In this document: piece by piece, positions 15,610 through 24,613 of the stretch
Numbering within the stretch: the first letter of the stretch is position 1
Layout of the letters: each line of letters starts with the position of its first letter
Assembly: GCA_031281485.1 (NCBI GenBank)
Contig: JAITFI010000094.1
Coordinates: 1 to 32,368, forward strand
From: Chitinispirillales bacterium
GTDB lineage: Bacteria; Fibrobacterota; Chitinivibrionia; Chitinivibrionales; Chitinispirillaceae
Length of the DNA stretch: 32,368 nucleotides
Reading direction: 5' to 3'
Program-made: the position numbers and the translations under genes
Notes under the pieces: generated by a model
Told to the model about the DNA's origin: nothing
Seen by the model: the letters and a program-made list of their open reading frames with translations, nothing else
Databases searched by the model: none

Positions 15610-17391
15610 TTGAAAGAGAAAATTGCAGAAGCTATATCAATATTATTAAAAGATCATCTCTCCGAATCGGATATTGAAAAAAATATCGCCGTCCCGCCTT
15701 CCGATGATTTGGGCGACTATGCGTTTCCTTGCTTCGCTTTGTCAAAGGTTCTAAAGAAGAATCCAGCTGTCATAGCTGCTGATCTTAAAGATCGGATTGG
15801 AACTATCGGTAACGACGGGAGCGTTCGGGTGGAGGCTTCGGGGGGGTATCTTAACTTCTTTGTTGATAAGCGGGAGTTGGCGGCGTCCGTTATTGGGAAT
15901 TACTCGAGCGCGATTCCTTCGAGTTTGGCGGACTGCGGCGTTGCTTCTATTGGGATTGCGGCGGATGGGCGTCCGTTGCGGATGGTGGTGGAGTTCGCCT
16001 CGCCGAATACCAATAAACCCTTGCATCTCGGCCACTTGCGCAACATGTCCATCGGCGACAGCGTCGCCCGTATCCTATCGTTTTGCGGGTGCGATGTCTT
16101 TAAGGCCAGTATAAATAATGACCGCGGCGTCCACATCTGTAAGTCTATGCTCGCTTATAAGCGTTGCGGGAACGGGGCCACGCCGGAGAGCGCGGGGGTC
16201 AAGTCCGATCATTTTGTAGGGGACTACTATGTGATGTTTAATGATAAATCCTCAGCCGACCCGTCTTGGGGCGACGATGCCCAGAAGATGCTCAAGGAGT
16301 GGGAGGAGGGCGAGTCGTCTACGGTTGAGCTTTGGAAGAAAATGAATAAGTGGGCGCTCGACGGGTTCAGGGAGACATACAAGCTCTTCGGGATATCGTT
16401 CGACAAGGAGTATTACGAGAGCGGCATCTACAAAAACGGCAAGGAGATAGTGGCGGAGGGGTTGGGCAAGGGTATTTTTTACAAACGGGAAGACGGCGCG
16501 GTGGCGGTCAACCTTGAGGAGGAGAAGCTCGGCGACAAGGTTCTGCTTCGCCCCGACGGCACGAGCGTCTACATAGTCCAAGACCTCTATTTGGCGTTGC
16601 TTAAGGACGAAGAGTTTAAATATGACAAATCGTTCTACGTGGTGGGCAACGAGCAAGATTACCACTTCGCGGTGCTGATAGCGATTTTCAAGAAGCTGGG
16701 CTACGACGTGGCCGGCAAGATGAAGCATCTGTCATACGGCATGGTTGAACTGCCTGAGGGAAAGATGAAGTCTCGCGAGGGGACTGTGGTGGACGCGGAC
16801 GACCTGATACTAGAAACGAAGGAGTTGGCGAAGCGGGAGGTGGTCGAGCGGTACGACGTCGCCGAGGCGGAAGCGGAGGGCAGGAGTCTGCGGATAGCGC
16901 TGGCGGCGGTCAAGTACCAACTGTTGAAGATCGACATCGCTAAAAATATGGTCTTTGACCCGAAAAAGGCGATCAGCTTTGAGGGCGATACAGGGCCGTA
17001 TCTGCTATACAGCTACGCGAGGGCGTCGTCGATACTGAGGAAAGCGGGATGGCGGGGAAATGTCGGTAATAATGGCGATGATAATAACAAGTGTCGTATT
17101 GACAGATCGCAACTGCCGGAGAGCTTTGAGGCGTCGGAGATCAGATTGTTAAAGAAGATAGCATTCTTCCCGGAGGCGGTTGGCTTTGCTTATAATCGCT
17201 TGGCGCCCTCCGTTATCGCGAATTACGCTTTTGATTTAGCGCAGTTGTTCAACGAGTTCTATCATTCAAGTCAAGTGATAGGAAGCGGGGGAGCGGTCGA
17301 GGCCTTCAGGGTCAATCTCGTGTCGTCGTTTCGTTCGGTTATTCGCGTATGTCTCGGGCTTTTAGGTATTGAGGCTATCGAGGAAATGTAA
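15610..17391 (+). CDS. argS: Arginyl-tRNA synthetase
   Basis: This 593-aa class I aminoacyl-tRNA synthetase charges tRNA-Arg in the cytoplasm, and its length is normal for ArgRS. The N-terminal Add-1 domain is about residues 1-115. The HIGH motif appears as ASPNTNKPLHLGHLRN (from about 127), and the KMSKS equivalent is KMKSREGTVV near 386-395. The C-terminal DALR anticodon-binding domain is about residues 460-593, with TGPYLLYSYARASSILRKAG before it. The start is TTG: AAGGGA at 15598-15603 is seven bases upstream, and no ATG lies before the conserved N-terminal region. It is unlinked in function to its neighbours and converges on the flagellin gene at 17550. Confidence 0.96.
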   Translation: MKEKIAEAISILLKDHLSESDIEKNIAVPPSDDLGDYAFPCFALSKVLKKNPAVIAADLKDRIGTIGNDGSVRVEASGGYLNFFVDKRELAASVIGNYSSAIPSSLADCGVASIGIAADGRPLRMVVEFASPNTNKPLHLGHLRNMSIGDSVARILSFCGCDVFKASINNDRGVHICKSMLAYKRCGNGATPESAGVKSDHFVGDYYVMFNDKSSADPSWGDDAQKMLKEWEEGESSTVELWKKMNKWALDGFRETYKLFGISFDKEYYESGIYKNGKEIVAEGLGKGIFYKREDGAVAVNLEEEKLGDKVLLRPDGTSVYIVQDLYLALLKDEEFKYDKSFYVVGNEQDYHFAVLIAIFKKLGYDVAGKMKHLSYGMVELPEGKMKSREGTVVDADDLILETKELAKREVVERYDVAEAEAEGRSLRIALAAVKYQLLKIDIAKNMVFDPKKAISFEGDTGPYLLYSYARASSILRKAGWRGNVGNNGDDNNKCRIDRSQLPESFEASEIRLLKKIAFFPEAVGFAYNRLAPSVIANYAFDLAQLFNEFYHSSQVIGSGGAVEAFRVNLVSSFRSVIRVCLGLLGIEAIEEM

Positions 17392-17468
17392 AAATCAATA
17401 ATGATTGACGGTGTTTTGATTTTTAATCCTATAATCTTTTTTTATAATCCTACTAATCCTAATAATAA

Positions 17469-17500
17469 ACAAGGGACGGCCGTCACTTGCCGTCCCTTGT
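17469..17500 (-). terminator. Probable terminator of the long flagellin gene
   Basis: A perfect 12-bp stem (ACAAGGGACGGC with GCCGTCCCTTGT) encloses an 8-base loop. It lies 50 bp beyond the stop codon of the minus-strand flagellin and 78 bp beyond argS. On the minus strand the stem is followed by TTATTATTAG, a partial U-rich tail; on the plus strand it is followed by CTCCCTGC. It is therefore better as a terminator for the flagellin, though it may also stop argS transcripts. Confidence 0.7.
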
Positions 17501-17549
17501 CTCCCTGCACCAATCACATCTGTCACATCAATCGTATAATCAATTTCAA

Positions 17550-19814
17550 TTAACGCAGTAGCTGTAGCACGCTCTCCGGTATCTGGTTCGCCTGCGCCAG
17601 CATAGCCTGCGCCGACTGCATGAGGATGCTGTCCTTCGTGTACTCCATGATCTCCTTGGCCATGTCGACGTCGCGGATGCGGCTTTCGGCGGCCTGTAGG
17701 TTCTCGGTGGAGGCGTCGAGGTTCTTTATCGTGTGCTCTAAACGGTTCTGCATCGCACCGAGCAGGGCGCGCTGGTGAGAGACGCGCTGTAAGGCGTTGT
17801 TCACCGTTTCTATGGCGGTGGCCGCGCCCCACTTGGAGCTGATGTCAATATTGTGCACGTTCAAGGCCACGGCTCTCATGTCGCCCATGGAGACGAAAGC
17901 GGTCTGACCGCTGTTGGCGCCTATCTGGGCCATCACGGAGTCTTTTAGGTTGCTCGACGCAGGTTCGTAGCGGGAGAAGATGTAGGTCATGCTCTCGCTT
18001 ACGGCCATGTCGTAGTAGCGGGCGCCTAAGCTGACGCTGGCGTTGGCGGAGAATTGGACGCTCCGGCCCTCGTGGGCTATGGTCACGCTGCCCGGATAGT
18101 ACTTGTCGGGGGTTGTGATTACGGTGCCGGCTCTTAATATCGTGCCGTCTTCTATCTTGGTCTTGGCGGCCATAATGCTGTCCTTCGCCAAGGAGAATCC
18201 GGCGACGTTTCCTGATATGGCGGTAATGTCTTCGGCCAAGGTTATGCGGCCCGTGTCCACGAAGATCCTGCCTGTCGCGTCGTTCTGCGACTCAATGTTG
18301 CTGGCGTGGACGAGAACAGTGCCGTCGTCGAGCGTTATGCTTCTGCCCGGAGCCACTATCTCGTTGCCCACTTTGAGAATTTTGTTGAGGGAGTCGTAAG
18401 ATATATTGAGCTCGTTGCCGCTCACCATTATTCGGATAGCGTTGGTTGAGGCGCCGTCGTCAATCATATCAATAAAACTGCCCTTTGTGAGCACGCTGGT
18501 CTCGGAGAGCATGATGATATCTCCATCCTTGCCGTCGGAACTTACGAGCGGCATACTGTTGCCGAGCGTGACGTTGTTGTTGAACTCGCCGGCGGCGACC
18601 AAGTAGTTGGACGCCGACACGATGTTCACGTTGGCCAGCGCGGTCGTGGTCGCCGTGGTTTCTAAGGTGCTTTGAGTGGCGATATAGTAATTGTATACGT
18701 TATCCCCTTTCTTAAAGTCTGTGTTAATCTCGAGACTGCCGTTCTCCACGCTGACATTACCTCCTCCGTTGTTCTTGATAACCGTGCCGTCGTCGAGCCT
18801 TACGCTTTTGCCTACCTCGACTTTGACAGGGCTTGTACCGGGGGTGAGGAGATTGAGTTTCAGCACGCCCTCGCTATCGTATTCTATAGACTTAACGCCG
18901 GTGGCGGCATTGAGAGCGATTTGTAATCCGCCCAGGGCCTTCATCGTGAAATTAGAGCCGGAGGCGAGAACGCTGCCCTTGCCGACGAAGTCAAGCTCGT
19001 GATCGCTGATAGCTTCGCCTAAGACTATAGGGGCGGTTCCGAGAACCGAGCTCAGTTTGGCTCCTTTATTCTCGATCAACGATACCGCCCCGCCGTCCGC
19101 CAGTATGGTCCCGGCCTCCAGTTCGCTGGCCTTGATCTTCGTATCGGCGCTCATAGCCCTGAAGTTGTAGATAGTCCCGTCCGGCCCGACCAACTTATAG
19201 TCGCTCGGATCGTAGACAGGTTCTCCGCTGTTAAATGTCTGGTTGGTCTTTATGAGCATATAAGCTCCGTCGAACGCCCAGCTCTTGTCGGTATTCACGG
19301 CTTCCATCATGGCTTTGCTCTTTATAGAGTCGATGGTTATCCTAGAGTTATTATTGTACCGCGCCGTTCCCTGCACCTCGTCGGCCACGCCCTTGGCGCT
19401 GCCTTCTAACAGTTTCCGAGTGTTGAACTCCGTGGTGTTCGCAATCCGGTCAATCTCGTACCGCAGCTGTGTGACTTCAGCTTGCAGTTCCGCCCGGTCG
19501 GCGTCCGTATTGGTGTCGTTCGCGGACTGCACCGAAAGTTCGCGCATCCTCTGCAGGATGTCCTGTGTCTCCGCCAGCGCGCCTTCCGCCGTCTGGATCA
19601 TGGAGATGGTGTCTTGGGCGTTTCTCGAAGCCATGGCGAGACCGCGGACTTGACCCCGCATTTTCTCGGATATGGCGAGTCCCGCCGCGTCGTCGCCGGC
19701 TCGATTGATACGATAGCCGCTGGAGAGCTTTTCCATCGACTTCGCGCCGGAGTTTTCACTAATACCCAGCTGCCTATGGGTATTAATCGCGATAAGGTTG
19801 TGGTTGATACGCAT
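17550..19814 (-). CDS. fliC: Long flagellin with a 480-residue variable central region
   Basis: This 754-aa flagellin has standard ends. Residues 1-139 (MRINHNLIAINTHRQL, YRINRAGDDAAGLAISEKMR, ANTTEFNTRKLLEGS) and about 628-754 (MGDMRAVALNVHNIDIS, LLGAMQNRLEHTIKNLD, ending LQLLR) resemble the short flagellin at 6650. Between them lies a strand-rich central region with recurring motifs: AGTILADGGAV (234-244), GSVLASGS (280-287), VGKSVRLDDGTVI (334-346), APGRSITLDDGTVL (488-501) and IEDGTILRAGTVI (554-566). These suggest a solenoid-like exposed domain on the filament. GGGAGG lies six bases before the ATG. A very good sigma-54 promoter sits about 100 bp upstream, and a terminator follows the gene. 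No dedicated chaperone gene is seen nearby. Confidence 0.93.
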   Translation of the reverse strand: MRINHNLIAINTHRQLGISENSGAKSMEKLSSGYRINRAGDDAAGLAISEKMRGQVRGLAMASRNAQDTISMIQTAEGALAETQDILQRMRELSVQSANDTNTDADRAELQAEVTQLRYEIDRIANTTEFNTRKLLEGSAKGVADEVQGTARYNNNSRITIDSIKSKAMMEAVNTDKSWAFDGAYMLIKTNQTFNSGEPVYDPSDYKLVGPDGTIYNFRAMSADTKIKASELEAGTILADGGAVSLIENKGAKLSSVLGTAPIVLGEAISDHELDFVGKGSVLASGSNFTMKALGGLQIALNAATGVKSIEYDSEGVLKLNLLTPGTSPVKVEVGKSVRLDDGTVIKNNGGGNVSVENGSLEINTDFKKGDNVYNYYIATQSTLETTATTTALANVNIVSASNYLVAAGEFNNNVTLGNSMPLVSSDGKDGDIIMLSETSVLTKGSFIDMIDDGASTNAIRIMVSGNELNISYDSLNKILKVGNEIVAPGRSITLDDGTVLVHASNIESQNDATGRIFVDTGRITLAEDITAISGNVAGFSLAKDSIMAAKTKIEDGTILRAGTVITTPDKYYPGSVTIAHEGRSVQFSANASVSLGARYYDMAVSESMTYIFSRYEPASSNLKDSVMAQIGANSGQTAFVSMGDMRAVALNVHNIDISSKWGAATAIETVNNALQRVSHQRALLGAMQNRLEHTIKNLDASTENLQAAESRIRDVDMAKEIMEYTKDSILMQSAQAMLAQANQIPESVLQLLR

Positions 19815-19915
19815 AAAAATCCTCCCTTAAAGGGTGTATGTGATTGGTTTTTTCCGGCTCCGTAAACAACATTTTTATTCCGCGACACTTTGCGGCGTTC
19901 ACGGGAAACATAAAG

Positions 19916-19932
19916 AGCAAATTGCGTGCCAA
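19916..19932 (-). promoter_or_regulatory. Sigma-54 promoter of the long flagellin
   Basis: On the minus strand the sequence reads TTGGCACGCAATTTGCT, which matches the sigma-54 consensus TGGCACG-N4-TTGCA/T at every fixed position with exact spacing. It lies 102 bp upstream of the flagellin ATG in an otherwise non-coding leader. Flagellar structural genes are commonly sigma-54 dependent, so the fit of position and gene is good. An enhancer-binding activator (FlrC/FleQ-type) would be needed, but none is in the window. Confidence 0.85.
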
Positions 19933-20089
19933 TCGCCTTATTTTGGCTAAAAAGGTGTTTTTTGTGTGATTTTGGGGGGTGGAAGGGGTAGAGCGGGAAA
20001 ATTTTGTCAGTCGTCGGGAAAAAAATGTCCGAACCAAAAAATCCTAAAAATCCTAGTTCAAAGAATGTGCCACATATTATATTGTATTC

Positions 20090-21748
20090 ATGGCTAAGAT
20101 ACCTAAACTAATGTCGATACTGGCCGTAACGGCGTTTTTGACGTTGCCATTACCGCCGTCCGCCGTCGCCCAGACCACCGCTCCGGCGCCGGCGAAACCG
20201 GCCGCGGCGCCGCCGACCGCCGCACCGTCGGCCCAACCGTCGACTTCGGCTCCGGCTCCGGCTGCGGCCCCGGCCGCCGCCAAGACCTATATGTCGCAGA
20301 CCTACGTGGATACTACCGTAATGCGCGCCCTCTACGTCCTAAACGAGGCCAGCACGCATTACAGCTTGAACAGCAGCGCGCAGGCCAACGCCGTCAATCG
20401 TGCCCGCTCGATCCTCAATGACCTCAAGCAGAAGGCCAAAGGCGACCCGAATGAGCGCTACGTCGCCATGAAGGTGCTGGAGGTCGAGGCGCAGATATAC
20501 CTTGAGGAGGAGGAGATGCGCCGCATCGCCGAGGACAAGCGCATACTTACGGCCAACGATCTTATAAGGCAGTACAACGGCGAGGCTAATAAGCTGCGGC
20601 CGGATTTTGCCATGGTGCGGGGGATTTTCAGGCGGATGCAGGAGGTCGACACGCGCCAAGCCAACAACATTGCAGACCACTACAACAAGCGCTACCGCCA
20701 AGTATCGCAGGAGGCGTTGTATTCGCTTGAGAAGGCGCTCAACTCCAACGACGTCTTCACGGCCCGGCGCGAGCTTGAGTACTGTGAGAAGAACAAGAAC
20801 TATCTTATGATAAGCAGCGCGCAGCTCGCGGGCCAGCGTACGCGCTTGGATAGGCTGCAAGGGGCAAGCACGGACATGCCGCGTGTGCTCGCCGCGCTCG
20901 ATGCGGGCGAGAAGGCCTATAGGGAGTACCGTCTCTCCGAAAGCCGCTCCAACCTCACTATGGCGCAGAACCGCCTGAACGAAATCCGCGAACACCTGCC
21001 TTCCAAGGAGGGATCGGAGGCCGCCGAGCGCGCCGAGCGCGCCATGAACGCCTTGAACTTTCGCGAAGACTCCCTCGTCAAGCTGAACTTGGCTGTTTTA
21101 GACAAGCAGGGACCCGACGCCGCCATCGAGTACCTGCAGGACGTCCTGCAGAAGCGGATGAACATATCCAGCGAGCGCTCGTCCGTCGTCGATCAGGCCA
21201 TTATGAGGGTGCGCCCCGATAGGGCGCTCGAATCCAAGGTCAAGATGGTGGAGGCCGATACCGTAGAAGGCTCGCGCAAGGACTACGAGGCGGTGCTCGG
21301 CGTACAGAACAAGGCTATGCGGCGGGCCCAGGAGAAGGCCGACAGCCTGCGCAAGGTGCGCGACAGGGTGGCCAACCTCAGCAACAACATCTACACGCTC
21401 TTGCAGCACAACAAGTCCAAGGACGCGACGCGCCTATTTAATAAGGAGAAGGGGTTTTTGTCGGGGGCGATGGAGAAGAGCGCCTTCGCGATGCTGGAGA
21501 GCTCCGTACAGAACGGAGACCGCGCCGCGGCGGCCGCCAGGGCCAATTTGGACAAAAACAGGGAGAAGGCCGAGGATTATATGGCGAGGATTTACGGGCT
21601 GGTAGAGCAAAATAACGTTAAAGAGGCCTACAAACGCTTCAACAAGTACCGGAAACCGCTCATCAAGTATTTGGACAGGGAGTCGTTTCAGATGCTTGAG
21701 ATTACGGTTACGCAGTCTTATGAGCAGACGTTTGCCAGGAAGAAGTAG
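20090..21748 (+). CDS. Exported helical protein with Pro/Ala-rich linker, unknown function
   Basis: This 552-aa protein has an N-terminal signal peptide with a cut near SAVA/QTTA (residue 28). A Pro/Ala/Ser linker (29-65) is followed by a long, mostly helical, charged region. Near the C-terminus a unit of about 42 residues occurs twice (about 434-475 and 501-542): IYTLLQHNKSKDATRLFNKE against IYGLVEQNNVKEAYKRFNKY, each ending with an FxMLE segment. No known family is recognised. There is no clear ribosome site before ATG 20090, nor before the alternative ATG 20111; 20090 is kept because it gives a complete signal peptide with a basic N-terminus. It stands alone between the divergent flagellin and the chemotaxis cluster. 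A periplasmic scaffold role is possible but not shown. Confidence 0.7.
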   Translation: MAKIPKLMSILAVTAFLTLPLPPSAVAQTTAPAPAKPAAAPPTAAPSAQPSTSAPAPAAAPAAAKTYMSQTYVDTTVMRALYVLNEASTHYSLNSSAQANAVNRARSILNDLKQKAKGDPNERYVAMKVLEVEAQIYLEEEEMRRIAEDKRILTANDLIRQYNGEANKLRPDFAMVRGIFRRMQEVDTRQANNIADHYNKRYRQVSQEALYSLEKALNSNDVFTARRELEYCEKNKNYLMISSAQLAGQRTRLDRLQGASTDMPRVLAALDAGEKAYREYRLSESRSNLTMAQNRLNEIREHLPSKEGSEAAERAERAMNALNFREDSLVKLNLAVLDKQGPDAAIEYLQDVLQKRMNISSERSSVVDQAIMRVRPDRALESKVKMVEADTVEGSRKDYEAVLGVQNKAMRRAQEKADSLRKVRDRVANLSNNIYTLLQHNKSKDATRLFNKEKGFLSGAMEKSAFAMLESSVQNGDRAAAAARANLDKNREKAEDYMARIYGLVEQNNVKEAYKRFNKYRKPLIKYLDRESFQMLEITVTQSYEQTFARKK

Positions 21749-21871
21749 GCTTTGGTTTCACTGATTTAAATCCTACTAATCCTTTAATACTATAAAAATC
21801 TTAATATCAAAATGAAAAATAATGATAAAGCCGAAAAAGTCAAAAAAATAATAAATACAATCAAAAAAAAA

Positions 21872-21898
21872 TATAGTTGTATTTGGTTGTGCGGATAA
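21872..21898 (+). promoter_or_regulatory. Possible sigma-28 promoter of the chemotaxis cluster
   Basis: TATA at 21872-21875, a 15-base spacer and GCGGATAA at 21891-21898 differ from the sigma-28 consensus TAAA-N15-GCCGATAA at only two positions. The site is about 95 bp before the cheA ATG in a 245-bp AT-rich gap that is otherwise featureless. Chemotaxis genes are often FliA-controlled. AT-richness makes chance matches to the -35 element easy. Confidence 0.45.
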
Positions 21899-21993
21899 AC
21901 TATATTAATATGTTATTTTCTGCGTCTGATTTTTGGGTTGTGTAACTTAAGAATAATTGAAGAAATTCGGCAGAGAGAAGAGGGGATGGCTCT

Positions 21994-24582
21994 ATGGCTA
22001 GCGAAGGCGGAGTGCAGGATGTCGTGAAGGCGGCGGAGGAGATCGCGGCGGCGTTGGCCGCTACGGACCCTGCCGACAATCAAGCGTTGGCTGTCAACGT
22101 TCACGCGAAGCTTGAGAAGCTGCGTGACGGTTCAAGCGACGCCGCCGTGCAGAACGGGGCGAACGAGTGTATCACGATTATCGAGAAGATAATCTTTCAG
22201 GAGATCTCTCCGGCGGACGGCAAGAAGCAGGTTGCCGAGGCGCTCTCCGCGCTTATCCGTAAGTGTAGCGGCGGCGGCGCGGCAGGCGGCGGCGACTCGA
22301 TGCAGGAGGTTATCGAGATTGTGGAGGATATCTCGGCGTCGCTTATCCTAGTCGATCCTACCGACAATCAGGCGCTCGCCGTAGGCATTCACTCCAAGCT
22401 CGAGAAGTTGCGCGGCGCCTCCGAAGACGCCAACGTGCAGGCGGCGGCGAGCGAATGTGTCGCGATGGTGGAGAAGATCATCTTCCAAGAGATCAAGCCG
22501 GAAGAGGGGATCGCGAAGATCGCGGAGAGGCTCACGACGTTGCGCCGCGGGTTCCAGTACGTGGAGGGCGCGTCTGTCCCGTTGGAAGAGGGAGGCGCCG
22601 GCGCGTCAGGCGGCGGCGACTTAGCCAAGGATTTGGATTTCGATATGGACGCCGACGAGGGCGATTCGACGCCCAAGACGGCGGCGGCGCCGCTCAAGCA
22701 GGACGCCGACGGTTTCTTCGTCGACACCTCGGCAAAGGCCAAGCCGGAGGTGAAGTTCAGAAGAGAGATCGACGTATCCACGCTTGACGCGTCGCTGCTC
22801 ACCGAGTTCATAGCCGAGGCGCAGGAGCACTTCGCGAACGCCGACGCGGCACTGCTCAGGCTTGAGGTCACACCCGCCGACGTCGACATCATAAACGAGT
22901 TGTTCCGCGTCTTCCACACCATAAAGGGCGTCGCCGGCTTCTTATCGCTCGACGCCATACAAGCGCTCGCCCACGCCACCGAGAGCCTCATGGACAAGGC
23001 GCGGGAGAAGGTCTTCGTGCTCAACAGCGCGGCCATAGACCTCATATTCTCCACGGTCGACACCCTGAAGAAAGAGGTGGAGTCGCTCACCTTGGCGCTT
23101 GAGAACAACACTCAGTATGTGGTCCAGGAGATCATGGACCAGATTATCGCCTCGGTTCACGCCATGAACGAGAGCCTGCTAAACAACAAACCCATGCCGA
23201 AGCTTGGCGAGATATTGGTCAAGGAGGGCAAGGTTTCGCCGGAGGAAGTGGAGTCCGTGCTGCACGAGCAGGAGCGCAGGCCCGGCACCAAGATGGGCGA
23301 GATATTGGTTGAGCGCGGCGCGGTCGGCCCCAACGACATTTCTCAGGCTCTTGAGAAGCAGGGCGCCCCCGTCAACAAGGGCGTGGTCGTTATCAAGGAG
23401 AGCGTGAAGGTCGATACCGATAAACTCGACAAACTCGTCGACATGATCGGCGAGCTCGTCATAACGGAGTCTATGGTGACCGGCGGGCTTGCCGGGAAGG
23501 ACTTGCAGAGCACGCGGCTTGGCGTCAACGCCCGCCAGCTCACGAAGATCACGCGGCAGTTGCAGGAGATCGGGCTCTCAATGCGTATGATGTCCCTCAA
23601 AGCCACCTTCAACAAGATGGCGCGCCTCGTGCGCGACCTCGCGAGGAAGGCCGACAAGGAGATCGCGTTTGTGAGCGAGGGTGAGGACACCGAGCTTGAC
23701 AAGTCTGTAATAGAGCATATATCCGATCCGCTTGTGCACATGATCCGCAACTCCGCCGACCATGGGTTGGAGCATCCCGACGAACGCGAGGCGGTCGGTA
23801 AGTCGCGTACCGGCACAATTACGCTAAGGGCCTACCAAAAGGGCGGCTCTATCTGCGTCGAAGTGCAGGACGACGGCAAAGGCCTCGACCGCGACGCCAT
23901 ATTCAAAAAGGCTGTGGAGAAGGGCTTATTAGCTCCCGACGCGCAGCTGTCCGACGCCGAGATCCACCACATGATATTCGCCCCCGGTTTTTCAACCGCT
24001 GCCCAAGTGACCGACATCTCAGGCCGCGGCGTGGGCATGGACGTGGTCAAGAAGAACGTTGAGTCGCTGCGCGGACGCATAGAGATAAATACTAAGCCGG
24101 GTCAGGGCACCACGTTCGTCATCCACCTGCCGCTCACGCTGGCGATCATGGACGGCATGATTGTCTGCGCCGGGGACGAGCGCTACATACTCCCCACATT
24201 CTCGGTTGTGGAAAACTTCAAACCGGCGAAGACCGACCTGACGGACGTTATGGGCACCCAGAAGATGGTGATGTGCCACGGCCAGCTGCTGCCGCTCTAC
24301 AGTTTGGCTGAGGTTATGGGCAAGAAGAACACCATATCCATAGATAACGGAATAGTGATGGTGGTCGAGGACGCCGGCAAACGTACCGGCCTGTTGGTAG
24401 ACAAAATCATAGGCCAGCAGCAGACGGTTATCAAGAAGCTTGGCGAAGGCGTGGGAAAGATAGACGGCGTTTCCGGCGGCGCGATCATGCCGGACGGCAA
24501 GGTCAGCCTGATCATAGACGTCGCCGAAACCGTAAAGTTGGCTATGAGGAGCGGAAGTACAATAGAAGATCCCGAGAATTGA
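21994..24582 (+). CDS. cheA: Chemotaxis histidine kinase CheA, unusual N-terminal and P2 regions
   Basis: This 862-aa kinase autophosphorylates and passes phosphate to CheY and CheB under receptor control. Two copies of an unknown helical domain come first (about 5-90 and 103-186; both contain DNQALAV and KLEKLR). Next come an acidic Gly/Ala linker and the HPt domain (about 264-390) with phosphorylatable His308 in FHTIKG. In place of the CheY-binding P2 domain there are two MshEN-like repeats (403-427 KLGEILVKEGKVSPEEVESV, 433-456 KMGEILVERGAVGPNDISQA). The P3 dimerisation segment follows (about 470-560), then the ATPase with Asn586, DDGKG (626-630) and GRGVG (677-681), then the CheW-like P5 domain (about 718-850). 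ATG 21994 follows AGGGG at 21981-21985; an ATG at 21986 is out of frame. Confidence 0.95.
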   Translation: MASEGGVQDVVKAAEEIAAALAATDPADNQALAVNVHAKLEKLRDGSSDAAVQNGANECITIIEKIIFQEISPADGKKQVAEALSALIRKCSGGGAAGGGDSMQEVIEIVEDISASLILVDPTDNQALAVGIHSKLEKLRGASEDANVQAAASECVAMVEKIIFQEIKPEEGIAKIAERLTTLRRGFQYVEGASVPLEEGGAGASGGGDLAKDLDFDMDADEGDSTPKTAAAPLKQDADGFFVDTSAKAKPEVKFRREIDVSTLDASLLTEFIAEAQEHFANADAALLRLEVTPADVDIINELFRVFHTIKGVAGFLSLDAIQALAHATESLMDKAREKVFVLNSAAIDLIFSTVDTLKKEVESLTLALENNTQYVVQEIMDQIIASVHAMNESLLNNKPMPKLGEILVKEGKVSPEEVESVLHEQERRPGTKMGEILVERGAVGPNDISQALEKQGAPVNKGVVVIKESVKVDTDKLDKLVDMIGELVITESMVTGGLAGKDLQSTRLGVNARQLTKITRQLQEIGLSMRMMSLKATFNKMARLVRDLARKADKEIAFVSEGEDTELDKSVIEHISDPLVHMIRNSADHGLEHPDEREAVGKSRTGTITLRAYQKGGSICVEVQDDGKGLDRDAIFKKAVEKGLLAPDAQLSDAEIHHMIFAPGFSTAAQVTDISGRGVGMDVVKKNVESLRGRIEINTKPGQGTTFVIHLPLTLAIMDGMIVCAGDERYILPTFSVVENFKPAKTDLTDVMGTQKMVMCHGQLLPLYSLAEVMGKKNTISIDNGIVMVVEDAGKRTGLLVDKIIGQQQTVIKKLGEGVGKIDGVSGGAIMPDGKVSLIIDVAETVKLAMRSGSTIEDPEN

Positions 24583-24613
24583 CGCTTTTCATTGTATTGG
24601 GGGGGCATAGGCA

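Noticed and set aside
22000-22540. The two CheA N-terminal domains as extra HPt domains
   Set aside because: They have a conserved His before KLEKL but not the HxxKG setting of a phosphorylated His; they are kept as unknown domains.
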